This document shows, piece after piece, positions 15,223 to 22,673 of a stretch of 25,856 nucleotides of DNA. Made by a program: the position numbers and the translations under genes. The stretch's first letter is position 1. Each line of letters begins with the position of its first letter. Under the pieces are notes generated by a model that made no database searches, was not told the origin of the DNA, and worked only from the letters and a program-made list of their open reading frames with translations. The stretch is from Oscillospiraceae bacterium (GTDB taxonomy: Bacteria > Bacillota > Clostridia > Oscillospirales > Oscillospiraceae), in assembly GCA_028708585.1 (NCBI GenBank), contig JAQVYO010000002.1, positions 1 to 25,856 on the forward strand, in the 5' to 3' direction.

Positions 15223-15887
15223 GGGGGGCCGTTTCCTGCCTCGGGGCGGTGGCCGGAAAAAACGGTAAACGGATAAACCGGGGGAGGGCTTTTCGAAAAC
15301 TCCATCCATTTGCTTGTGTCGGGGTGAAAAAAACCCAGGCGGAAAGACCAAAGCGCGATGTTGCAGCCATCCTCCAGAAGGCTGTATTTCCGATCTCCCA
15401 CCAGCGGCAGGCCGCGGGAAGAGAACTGCGCCCTGATTTGGTGGGTGCGCCCGGTGCGCAGCCGGATGCGTATCAAAGACAGGCCGGAGCGCGACCGCAG
15501 CGTTTTATAATCCAAAACCGCCTCCTGGACCCCTTTTTCCAGATGGTGCACCACATAGGTTTTCCGTTCGGGCTTGGAGCGCAGCAGAAGGTCTGTGAAA
15601 GAGCCTGCCGTTTCCGGCGGCCGCCCGTGGACCACTGCCAGATATTCCTTCTGGAAGCGCTGCCGGCGGATTTCGCCGGACAGGACGGAAGCGGCGTTTG
15701 CCGAGCGGGCCAGCACCATAAGCCCGCTGACCACCTGATCCAGCCGGTGAACCGTGCGCACGCAGGCGCCGGGCTGGCCCAGAGCGCCCCGGATGAGGTC
15801 CGGCATGCCGCCTGGTTCGTCAGTGGACAATACCCCGGCGGGTTTGACACAGACCAAAATGCTGTCGTCTTGGTAAATGATGTCGAT
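15207..15887 (-). CDS. RluA-family pseudouridine synthase, start codon unresolved
   Basis: A pseudouridine synthase of the RluA/RsuA fold that should modify uridines in rRNA or tRNA. From the start used here the family motifs fall in place: IIYQDDSILVCVKPAGVLST at the N-terminus, the catalytic Asp50 in RTVHRLDQVVSGL, then RFQKEYLAVV and the C-terminal RLRTGRTHQIR. The start is odd: a perfect AAGGAGGAG (minus strand, about 15902-15894) is followed by ATC codons at 15893 and 15887 but no ATG, GTG or TTG. The only upstream in-frame ATG (16034) has no ribosome site, and a strong minus-strand terminator lies inside the 47-49 extra residues it would add. I place the start at ATC 15887 (8 nt from GGAGG, 226 residues). 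A base change from ATG, a sequencing error or use of 16034 are alternatives. Confidence 0.8.
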   Translation of the reverse strand: MDIIYQDDSILVCVKPAGVLSTDEPGGMPDLIRGALGQPGACVRTVHRLDQVVSGLMVLARSANAASVLSGEIRRQRFQKEYLAVVHGRPPETAGSFTDLLLRSKPERKTYVVHHLEKGVQEAVLDYKTLRSRSGLSLIRIRLRTGRTHQIRAQFSSRGLPLVGDRKYSLLEDGCNIALWSFRLGFFHPDTSKWMEFSKSPPPVYPFTVFSGHRPEAGNGPPQSAL

Positions 15888-15946
15888 CTTGATCTCCTCC
15901 TTGCGGTTGATCTGCCCTCTTGCGGTATGATTCCGCCTAAAACAGG

Positions 15947-15952
15947 ATAATA
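15947..15952 (-). promoter_or_regulatory. Possible -10 for the pseudouridine synthase gene
   Basis: TATTAT directly preceded by TTG on the minus strand (15952-15947). The nearest -35-like hexamer, TTGCCA, is only 14 bp away. If used, transcription starts downstream of ATG 16034, which supports the internal start. Confidence 0.25.
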
Positions 15953-15983
15953 CAATTTTCGGTCTGTGGCAATCGCCTGGATG

Positions 15984-16019
15984 AAAAAAGGCCGCATCTT
16001 TCTTTTGAAAATTGCGGCC
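15984..16019 (-). terminator. Minus-strand intrinsic terminator
   Basis: On the minus strand GGCCGCA-AT-TTTC, loop AAAA, GAAA-GA-TGCGGCC is followed by six T. It would stop antisense transcription arriving from the polysaccharide side. Confidence 0.7.
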
Positions 16020-16071
16020 CAAGTTGGAAACCATATGCGGCGGCTTTTTTTGCGGGGAAAGGGGCGGCCTT

Positions 16072-16117
16072 TTCCTTGCCGGGCATCAGGCGGCGGGGAA
16101 TATTTTTTTAATTTTTG
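16072..16117 (+). terminator. Plus-strand intrinsic terminator ahead of the polysaccharide locus
   Basis: TTCCTTGCCG (16072-16081) pairs with CGGCGGGGAA (16091-16100), 10 bp with two G-T pairs, followed by TATTTTTTTAATTTTT. It would stop plus-strand read-through from the left. Confidence 0.55.
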
Positions 16118-16147
16118 TATCTCCCTCCGGGCCCTCGTTAGAATGAA

Positions 16148-16210
16148 TTTTGGGAAGTATATATTGAGTTTTGGAAAATAAAGCTGTATTTTTGGATATT
16201 CTATTGTCAA
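16148..16210 (+). repeat. Three 21-bp phased repeats upstream of the polysaccharide promoter
   Basis: TTTTGG occurs at 16148, 16169 and 16190, exactly 21 bp (two helical turns) apart, each within a loosely shared TTTTGGnnAnT. The third copy runs into the -35 hexamer of the promoter. The layout suits cooperative binding of a regulator on one face of the helix. Confidence 0.5.
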
Positions 16211-16232
16211 GGCTGGGGATATGGGTTAAAAT
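16204..16232 (+). promoter_or_regulatory. Promoter of the polysaccharide locus
   Basis: -35 TTGTCA (16204-16209), a 17 bp spacer and -10 TAAAAT (16227-16232), each 5 of 6 to consensus. The leader to the first start codon is about 65 nt. Confidence 0.65.
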
Positions 16233-16304
16233 ATGGAAAGTTAGCAGTGTATATATATTCGGGCCAAAATGAGAAAGTAAAAGTCGAAAAAGAGGATTTT
16301 GTGG

Positions 16305-17633
16305 ATGGAAAGCCTTGACCGAAGGATTATGGAAGGAAAAGAATGCTTGTCCCTGATAGGCCTCGGCTATGTGGGGCTGCCAATCGCCGCCGCGTTTGCC
16401 AAGAAAGGCGTTCATGTGATTGGCTTTGACCTCAATAAGGAGAAGATCCGGCTGTACCAATCCGGGGTGGATCCCACATTTGAAGTGGGGGATCAGGCGG
16501 TTCGCGATTCATCTGTCGTATTTACCAGCGACGAAGCCCGCCTGCGGGACGCAAAATTTCATATTGTGGCGGTGCCGACCCCCGTAAACGACGATCACAC
16601 CCCGGACCTTGCGCCGGTAAAAGGCGCGAGCCGCATTTTAGGGCGCAATCTGGAGAAAGGATCCGTGGTGGTGTTTGAATCAACGGTGTATCCCGGCGTA
16701 ACGGAAGACATTTGCGTTCCCATTCTGGAGCGGGAATCCGGGCTGAAATGCGGGACGGATTTTAAGGTGGGATATTCGCCGGAACGGATCAATCCCGGCG
16801 ACAAGGTGCACCGCTTGGAGACCATTGTAAAAATCGTCTCCGGTATGGATGAGGAGACTTTGGATATCGTTGCCCATGTGTATGAGATCGTTGTGGGCGC
16901 GGGCGTTCACCGAGCGGAGTCGATTCAAGTGGCTGAGGCCGCAAAGGTGATTGAGAACAGCCAGAGGGACATCAATATTGCGTTTATGAATGAATTATCT
17001 ATTATCTTTAGCAAGATGGGCATTGATACGCTTTCCGTTTTAAAAGCCGCCGGGACCAAATGGAACTTCTTAAATTTTCGTCCGGGGCTTGTGGGCGGCC
17101 ACTGCATTGGCGTGGACCCTTATTATCTTACATATAAGGCGGAGGAGCTGGGGTATCACAGTCAGATTATCCTGGCCGGGCGCCGCATTAACGACGATAT
17201 GGGCAAATATGTTGCGGAGCACTGTGTCAAAAATTTAATAGCGGCCAACCGGCATGTTCATGATGCAAAGGTTGCGATCCTTGGGTTTACGTTTAAGGAA
17301 AACTGCCCGGATACGCGCAACACCAAGATTATTGACATATACCTGGAGCTAAAGGAATATGGCATTACCGCATTGATTGCGGACCCGGTTGCCGATATCA
17401 TGGAAGCAAAGCGCCTGTACGGCGTTTCGTTTGCAGAACTGTCCTCCATCCGGGATATGGACGCGGTGATCCTTGCTGTAGCGCACGATGCGTTTGCCGG
17501 CCTGACAATGGCGGATATCGGCCGGCTGTTTCAAGCGGATATGCCCAATGGGGCAAAAGTGCTCATGGATATTAAAGGCATAATGGACCGGGGGAAATAT
17601 GAGGCTGCCGGTTATCGGTACTGGAGGCTGTGA
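16305..17633 (+). CDS. UDP-N-acetylhexosamine 6-dehydrogenase (TviB/WbpA/WbpO type)
   Basis: A 442-residue nucleotide-sugar dehydrogenase that oxidises C6 of a UDP-HexNAc to the uronate with two NAD+. The N-terminal Rossmann fold has GLGYVG (19-24), then VPTPVNDDHTPDLAPV and FESTVYPGVTEDICVP, a wording close to the TviB/WbpO/CapL group rather than UDP-glucose dehydrogenase. The catalytic Cys267 is in GGHCIGVDPYYL, and GFTFKENCPDTRNTK marks the C-terminal domain. ATG 16305 is used because AGAGG lies 9 nt upstream; ATG 16329 is an alternative. It is the first gene of the locus, and the next gene is the matching 4-epimerase, the same pair as tviB-tviC of Vi antigen. The expected product is UDP-GlcNAcA or UDP-GalNAcA. 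Confidence 0.93.
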   Translation: MESLDRRIMEGKECLSLIGLGYVGLPIAAAFAKKGVHVIGFDLNKEKIRLYQSGVDPTFEVGDQAVRDSSVVFTSDEARLRDAKFHIVAVPTPVNDDHTPDLAPVKGASRILGRNLEKGSVVVFESTVYPGVTEDICVPILERESGLKCGTDFKVGYSPERINPGDKVHRLETIVKIVSGMDEETLDIVAHVYEIVVGAGVHRAESIQVAEAAKVIENSQRDINIAFMNELSIIFSKMGIDTLSVLKAAGTKWNFLNFRPGLVGGHCIGVDPYYLTYKAEELGYHSQIILAGRRINDDMGKYVAEHCVKNLIAANRHVHDAKVAILGFTFKENCPDTRNTKIIDIYLELKEYGITALIADPVADIMEAKRLYGVSFAELSSIRDMDAVILAVAHDAFAGLTMADIGRLFQADMPNGAKVLMDIKGIMDRGKYEAAGYRYWRL

Positions 17634-17677
17634 CAGCGTTCCGGATTCACGGTGCGAAACAATAAGGGGAAGGCAGT

Positions 17678-18652
17678 ATGGGATATCAGAATTTGAACTT
17701 TCCGAAAGAAAGTTTGTTTTTGGTCACAGGGGGCGCCGGGTTTATCGGCTCGAACCTCTGTGAAGCGATTTTAAAAATGGGGTATCAGGTCCGGTGTTTG
17801 GACGATCTTTCCACCGGTTTTCAAAAGAATGCCGATTTGTTTTCAGACAATCCGAAGTATACCTTTTTCAAAGGGGATATCAAGGATTTTGAGACTTGCA
17901 TGCAGGCGGCAAAAGGCGTTGATTTTGTGTTGCATCAGGCGGCCTGGGGCAGCGTCCCCCGGTCTCTCGAACAGCCGTTATTTTACTGCGCGAACAATAT
18001 TCAGGGGACGCTGAATATGCTGGAAGCTTCCAGGCGCAATGGCGTAAAGAAATTTGTATACGCTTCTTCCAGCTCGGTATATGGCGATGAGCCGCATCTT
18101 CCCAAAACGGAAGGGAGGGAAGGCGCGCTTTTGTCCCCTTATGCACTGACCAAGCGCTGCGACGAGGAATGGGCCAAACAGTATGCCATGCACTATGGGC
18201 TTGATACATATGGGCTGCGCTATTTTAATGTTTTTGGCCGCCGCCAGGACCCGGAGGGGGCCTATGCGGCGGTAATTCCGAAATTTATCCGGCTGCTGAT
18301 GAAAGATCAGGTTCCCACCATCAACGGGGATGGGCGGCAAAGCCGGGACTTTACTTATATTGAAAACGTCATCGAGGCGAATTTGAAGGCGTGCCTTGCG
18401 CCTCGCGAAGCCGCGGGGGAAGCGTTCAACATCGCCTACGGAGGCCGGGAATATTTAATCGACATTTATCATGATTTGACCGAGGCGCTGGGAAAGCGGA
18501 TCGAGCCGCATTACGGGCCGGACCGCAAAGGAGACATCAAACACAGCAACGCAGACATCGGAAAGGCCCGGCGGCTTTTGGACTATAACCCGGAGTATGA
18601 TTTTAAAAGCGGGCTGAAAGAAGCAATTGAATGGTATAAAAGCAATCTATAA
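17678..18652 (+). CDS. UDP-N-acetylglucosamine(uronate) 4-epimerase (TviC/WbpP-like SDR)
   Basis: A 324-residue extended SDR epimerase, full length for the family. It has TGGAGFIGS (NAD site, 17-25), LDDLSTG, ASSSSVYGD, the catalytic pair Tyr155 and Lys159 in SPYALTK, LRYFNVFGRRQDP, and GDGRQSRDFTYIENVI. This wording matches the WbpP/TviC group, which interconverts gluco and galacto forms of UDP-GlcNAc or its uronate. The start has AAGGGGAAGG upstream. It lies 44 bp after the dehydrogenase and 25 bp before the aminotransferase on the same strand, so the genes form one operon. Together with the dehydrogenase it should yield UDP-GalNAcA; which enzyme acts first is not visible. Confidence 0.92.
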   Translation: MGYQNLNFPKESLFLVTGGAGFIGSNLCEAILKMGYQVRCLDDLSTGFQKNADLFSDNPKYTFFKGDIKDFETCMQAAKGVDFVLHQAAWGSVPRSLEQPLFYCANNIQGTLNMLEASRRNGVKKFVYASSSSVYGDEPHLPKTEGREGALLSPYALTKRCDEEWAKQYAMHYGLDTYGLRYFNVFGRRQDPEGAYAAVIPKFIRLLMKDQVPTINGDGRQSRDFTYIENVIEANLKACLAPREAAGEAFNIAYGGREYLIDIYHDLTEALGKRIEPHYGPDRKGDIKHSNADIGKARRLLDYNPEYDFKSGLKEAIEWYKSNL

Positions 18653-18677
18653 TGTTGGTGCAGTAAGAGGGAATGAA

Positions 18678-19883
18678 ATGAAAACAATACCATTTTCCCC
18701 CCCGGATATCACGGAGCTGGAAATCAACGAAGTGGTAGAAGCGTTAAAATCCGGATGGATTACCACGGGGAAGCGCACGAAGCAATTTGAAGAAAAACTT
18801 GCCGCATATATTGGAACCGACAGGGTGGCCTGCCTGAATTCGCAGACGGCCGCGATGGAACTGACGCTGCGCATTTTGGGAATCGGCCCCGGCGACGAAG
18901 TAATCGTCCCTGCTTATACTTATACGGCTTCCGCCTCCGTCATTCATCATGTGGGCGCGAAGATCGTGATGGTTGATGTTTTTCCCGGCACTTTCGAGCT
19001 GGATTACGATGCGCTGGAAAGCGCGATAACCGAACGAACCAAGGCGGTGATTCCAGTGGACCTTGGCGGCCGCATGTGCCGGTATGACCGTATTTTTGCC
19101 GCTGTGGAAAATCGAAAAAAGTTGTTTCAGGCGAACAATGCTTTGCAGAAGCTTTATGGCCGGGTGATCGTCTGTGCGGATTCCGCCCACGGGTTCGGCG
19201 CGGTGAGAAAAGGGCAAAGAAGCGGCCAATGCGCCGATTTTACAACCTATTCGTTTCATGCCGTAAAAAATTTGACCACCGGCGAGGGCGGCGCGGTAAC
19301 TTTTCGGGAGAGGCCCGGCCTGGACGGCGACTGGCTTTACGGCCGGTATATGCTGTATTCGCTCCATGGCCAGAGCAAGGACGCATTCCACAAAAACCAG
19401 CCGGGAAGCTTGGAATATGACATTCTCTGCCCCGCTTATAAATGCAATATGACGGATGTGGCGGCCGGCATCGGGCTAAAACAGCTGGAGCGGTATCCCG
19501 CGCTTCTCGACCGCCGCAGAGAGATCATTTTGCGGTATAATGAGGCGCTTTTGCCTTTGGGGGTGAAGCCCCTGGTGCATTTTGACCAGGACAGTACGTC
19601 CAGCGGGCACCTTTATCTTGCCCGCATTCCGCACTGCTCCGCCGAGCGGCGTAACGCCATCATTGCGCAAATGGCCAAAGCCGGCGTTGCGTGCAACGTG
19701 CACTATAAGCCGCTGCCCCTGATGACGGCATATCAAAACTTGGGGTTTGACATGCGGGACTATCCAAACGCCTATCGCCAGTATGAAAACGAGATCACCC
19801 TGCCGCTGCACACGCGCTTGTCGGATGCGGATGTGGACTATGTGATCGAACGGTTTACTGCTCTGCTGAAACAATACACATGA
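18678..19883 (+). CDS. DegT/DnrJ/EryC1/StrS sugar aminotransferase
   Basis: A 401-residue PLP-dependent aminotransferase that turns a keto-sugar nucleotide into an amino sugar. It starts MKTIPFSPPDITELEINEVV and has LKSGWITTGKRTKQFEEKLA, GPGDEVIVPAYTYTASASVI, and the PLP lysine Lys197 in SFHAVKNLTTGEGG; ADSAHGFGA supplies the cofactor Asp. A short helical insert (FAAVENRKKLFQANNALQKL) precedes that motif. ATG 18678 follows AAGAGGG by about 8 nt. The gene before is the epimerase and the next is a hexapeptide acetyltransferase, which fits amination followed by N-acetylation. The enzyme that would make the keto substrate (a 4,6-dehydratase or a WbpB-like 3-oxidase) is not seen in this window. 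Position of amination (C3 or C4) is unknown. Confidence 0.92.
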   Translation: MKTIPFSPPDITELEINEVVEALKSGWITTGKRTKQFEEKLAAYIGTDRVACLNSQTAAMELTLRILGIGPGDEVIVPAYTYTASASVIHHVGAKIVMVDVFPGTFELDYDALESAITERTKAVIPVDLGGRMCRYDRIFAAVENRKKLFQANNALQKLYGRVIVCADSAHGFGAVRKGQRSGQCADFTTYSFHAVKNLTTGEGGAVTFRERPGLDGDWLYGRYMLYSLHGQSKDAFHKNQPGSLEYDILCPAYKCNMTDVAAGIGLKQLERYPALLDRRREIILRYNEALLPLGVKPLVHFDQDSTSSGHLYLARIPHCSAERRNAIIAQMAKAGVACNVHYKPLPLMTAYQNLGFDMRDYPNAYRQYENEITLPLHTRLSDADVDYVIERFTALLKQYT

Positions 19884-19903
19884 TTGGGCAGAATTGATTC
19901 AGG

Positions 19904-20662
19904 ATGGAAGTGGTTCATATGGAGACATGCAAACGCATGGATTCTTCAATATCCGGCAGTGCCATCATACATGCGGATTCCAGATTGGAACGTTCGTCGG
20001 TCGGGGATGAATCCGTTGTTTATCGAGGGGCCTGGCTCAGGGATTCCGTACTTAGAAATCATTGCTTTGCCTCTGATTTTAGCAAGCTGGACCATTGTTC
20101 GCTGGACGATTATTCCAGGGCGGGCAGGTTCAATCATTTCTACCATGCAAGCCTTGGAAGACATACCTATACAGGTCAGAACACAGTTGTCATGCATTGC
20201 GATATTGCCAGCTTTACTTCGATATCATGGAACGTAACAATCGGAGCGGGCGAACACAATTATCACTATTTATCCTCGCATACGTTTCTGTATAACCCTT
20301 ATGATGAGTTATATGACGGAGAGCCTGCTTATGACAGATTCAGCGAACCTGTAACGATCGGCAATGATGTCTGGATTGGAGCCGGCGCCTGCGTGCTTCG
20401 GGGAGCAAGCATAGGAAACGGCGCCGTGATCGGGGCCAATACCGTGGTGACGCAGAATGTTCCGCCGTATGCCATCGTCGTAGGGAATCCCGGACGGATT
20501 ATACGGTATCGTTTTTCAACGGATGTGATTGAAAAGCTACAAGAACTGGAATGGTGGAATCTGCGGGACGCAACACTGCAAAAAGCATATTCCATATTGA
20601 AAAACAAGTTGCCGGATTCAGGAAATATTGACGAAATAGTAGAGCAGATTATGAGGGAATAA
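19904..20662 (+). CDS. Hexapeptide-repeat (left-handed beta-helix) acetyltransferase
   Basis: A 252-residue acyltransferase. The N-terminal two thirds show degenerate hexapeptide repeats; the core VTIGNDVWIGAGACVLRGAS and IGNGAVIGANTVVTQNVPPY with VVGNPGRIIRYRF is the classic CatB/xenobiotic-acetyltransferase ending, and the insert loop before it (SHTFLYNPYDELYDGEPAYD) is also of that type. Active as a trimer in the family. In context it would acetylate the amine made by the preceding aminotransferase or an O-position of the glycan. ATG 19904 is taken, but ATG 19919 is almost as good; neither has a clear ribosome site. It lies 20 bp after the aminotransferase gene and 5 bp before the ATP-grasp gene. 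From here to about 23.5 kb the DNA is AT-richer. Confidence 0.9.
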   Translation: MEVVHMETCKRMDSSISGSAIIHADSRLERSSVGDESVVYRGAWLRDSVLRNHCFASDFSKLDHCSLDDYSRAGRFNHFYHASLGRHTYTGQNTVVMHCDIASFTSISWNVTIGAGEHNYHYLSSHTFLYNPYDELYDGEPAYDRFSEPVTIGNDVWIGAGACVLRGASIGNGAVIGANTVVTQNVPPYAIVVGNPGRIIRYRFSTDVIEKLQELEWWNLRDATLQKAYSILKNKLPDSGNIDEIVEQIMRE

Positions 20663-20667
20663 GTTTC

Positions 20668-21771
20668 ATGGAAAAGGTTCTTATTTTAGGCGTCGCCGCC
20701 GTTCAGCTTGACGCGATCGTAATGCTGAAGAAGCTTGGTTATGAAGTGCATGCCTGCGCCATGGCAAAAGACGGTCCCGGGGCAGACGCGGCGGACTGTT
20801 TTCATCTGATTAATATTGTGGATGAAGCCGCGTTGGAGGAATGCGTCGTAAAGAATAAAATCCGCGCGGTGTATTCGGTAGGGTCGGACATTGCCGTGCC
20901 GATTGCGTGCAGGCTCAGTGAAAAATTAAATTTGCCTGCGTTTGTATCGTCCAAAACAGCCTATATCTGCAATCATAAAAATAAAATGAGACAAGCTCTT
21001 GGGATAAATTGTTCCGGCAATATCCCGTTTCAAGTTATGGAGCGCTGCGGCCCTGTCAAGATCGAGTTTCCCTGCATCATGAAACCATCGGATTCACAGG
21101 GGCAGCGCGGAATATTTTTGGTGCGTTCCCAGGCTGATGTCGACAGGTATTTTGATGCGGCGCTGCAATATTCAAGGGAGCGCAGGGTAATCATTGAGCA
21201 TTATGTGGAAGGCCCCGAATTGTCTGTAAATGGCTATATGGTTGATGGAAACTTGCGGTATATGGCAATATCCGATCGCGACACATGGCCCGCGTATACA
21301 GGCTTGATTCGCCGCCATATCGTACCGTCCGTCAATGCCGGCGAACGGCAGGCCGCATTGATTTACGATGTGTTTTTCAATGCCTGCCGACTTCTTGGGA
21401 TCAATAACGGACCCGCGTATTTTCAGATCAAACTGGAAAACGGCGTTCCTTTTATCATTGAAATGACACCCAGATTAGACGGATGCCATATGTGGAGCGT
21501 ACTTGAAAAAAGCACGGGTGTGAATTTATTGAGACTCACTTTCTTGCATTTACTTCGCGGCGATATCCAGGAGCTGGATCATGTCTTTTCCAATCAAATT
21601 CCGTATGAGTTGACATTTTTGTGCCAAAAACCAAATACGGCGTTTGACGGCGGGGCCTTTGAAATACCGGGCGATTCTGAATACAGTTTCTATTATTATC
21701 AAAACGGAGACCGGATAAGACCGGTGAACGGGCGTTTTGAAAAGGTTGGATATTATACGAGGAGGTCGTAA
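20668..21771 (+). CDS. ATP-grasp domain protein (carboxylate-amine ligase type)
   Basis: A 367-residue ATP-grasp enzyme. Residues 1-100 form the N-terminal Rossmann-like pre-ATP-grasp part (VLILGVAAVQLDAIVMLKKL); the ATP-grasp core has FPCIMKPSDSQGQRGIFLV, IEHYVEGPELSVNGYM, and the metal-binding stretch FIIEMTPRLDGCHMW. In many relatives the residue two after that Glu is Asn; here it is Thr. Such enzymes join a carboxylate to an amine through an acyl phosphate. Being inside a polysaccharide locus that makes a uronic acid, it may amidate a sugar carboxylate or attach an amino acid; this is inference. It begins 5 bp after the acetyltransferase gene and its stop lies 1 bp from the next start, so it is translated within the operon. 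Confidence 0.88.
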   Translation: MEKVLILGVAAVQLDAIVMLKKLGYEVHACAMAKDGPGADAADCFHLINIVDEAALEECVVKNKIRAVYSVGSDIAVPIACRLSEKLNLPAFVSSKTAYICNHKNKMRQALGINCSGNIPFQVMERCGPVKIEFPCIMKPSDSQGQRGIFLVRSQADVDRYFDAALQYSRERRVIIEHYVEGPELSVNGYMVDGNLRYMAISDRDTWPAYTGLIRRHIVPSVNAGERQAALIYDVFFNACRLLGINNGPAYFQIKLENGVPFIIEMTPRLDGCHMWSVLEKSTGVNLLRLTFLHLLRGDIQELDHVFSNQIPYELTFLCQKPNTAFDGGAFEIPGDSEYSFYYYQNGDRIRPVNGRFEKVGYYTRRS

Positions 21772-21772
21772 A

Positions 21773-22642
21773 ATGAAAGTAGCCGTTACCGGGGCAAGCG
21801 GATATATTGGAGCGGCTTTGTGCAGGCGTTTGGAATCTTATGGAGTGTTTGACACGGTCAAACTATCAACGCACAATCAACAGAATGGCATCTCGTATTT
21901 TCAGACGGATTACAGTGTGGAAAGCTTAACCGAGGCGCTTTCAGGAGCATCTGTGGTCATCCATTTAGCGGCGGTAAGGCTGGGGACGCGATTGTCGGAT
22001 TTTCTGGATAATGAACGCATTACTGAAAATTTGCTGATTGCTATGGCAAAAGCGGATGTGAAGCGGATCTTATATGTGTCGTCCATTTCCGTATATTCCG
22101 ATGAAAGCAGCTTGCCCTGGTCGGAATTGCAGCCGCCAAGCCCCGGGACAGCTTATGGAATTACAAAACTCTCGGGCGAATATCTATGCCGTATCTATGG
22201 TTTCAAGCATTCGATTCGCAGTACGGTGTTCCGCCTGGCGCATGTTTATGGCCCGTTCGATGAAAATAAAAGAATCACAGCCGTCTTTACAAAACAAGCG
22301 ATGAACGGCGAAGCGCTTCATGTTTATGGAAAGAGCCTTGCAAAGCGGGAATTTATTTATTTACAAGATGTGATCGACGCCTTGATATGGGGAATTAATA
22401 ACGATACCGAACCGTATGGCGTCTATAATTTGGGTACGGGAATTGGGCTTACGAATTATGAGGTCGCTTCCATTGTGAATCGGGCGTTTTCAAACCGTGC
22501 TCCCATTATCTATCATGAGGATATAGATGAAAAAATTTCTTCCTCCTATATGGATGAAACAAAACTGAAAGGAAAAGGCTTTTACGCCCAATATGATATG
22601 GAAAAGGCGTTCTGTGAGATAGCCCGTATCATGAATCGCTGA
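21773..22642 (+). CDS. NAD(P)-dependent SDR epimerase/dehydratase/reductase
   Basis: A 289-residue extended SDR. It starts MKVAVTGASGYIGAALCRRL with the cofactor motif GASGYIG (7-13), then VIHLAAVRLG, YVSSISVYSDE and the catalytic Tyr128 and Lys132 in AYGITKL, followed by RLAHVYGP and KREFIYLQDVIDAL. ATG 21773 is preceded by AGGAGG and nearly abuts the stop of the ATP-grasp gene. It is clearly different from the TviC-like epimerase earlier in the operon and shorter. It may be a sugar-nucleotide 4-reductase, epimerase or dehydratase; it is the only gene here that might provide a keto sugar for the aminotransferase, but the sequence does not prove that. Confidence 0.9.
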   Translation: MKVAVTGASGYIGAALCRRLESYGVFDTVKLSTHNQQNGISYFQTDYSVESLTEALSGASVVIHLAAVRLGTRLSDFLDNERITENLLIAMAKADVKRILYVSSISVYSDESSLPWSELQPPSPGTAYGITKLSGEYLCRIYGFKHSIRSTVFRLAHVYGPFDENKRITAVFTKQAMNGEALHVYGKSLAKREFIYLQDVIDALIWGINNDTEPYGVYNLGTGIGLTNYEVASIVNRAFSNRAPIIYHEDIDEKISSSYMDETKLKGKGFYAQYDMEKAFCEIARIMNR

Positions 22643-22673
22643 CTGCCGCATCTTGAAATGAAAGTGGTGTTGC

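Noticed and set aside
15219..15950. A 243-codon plus-strand ORF
   Set aside because: Antisense to the pseudouridine synthase gene; no ribosome site and no recognisable domain.
15473..16210. A 245-codon minus-strand ORF with a YFPK repeat-like start
   Set aside because: It is another frame of the pseudouridine synthase; the YFPK repetition reflects the 21-bp DNA repeats, and the minus-strand terminator lies inside.
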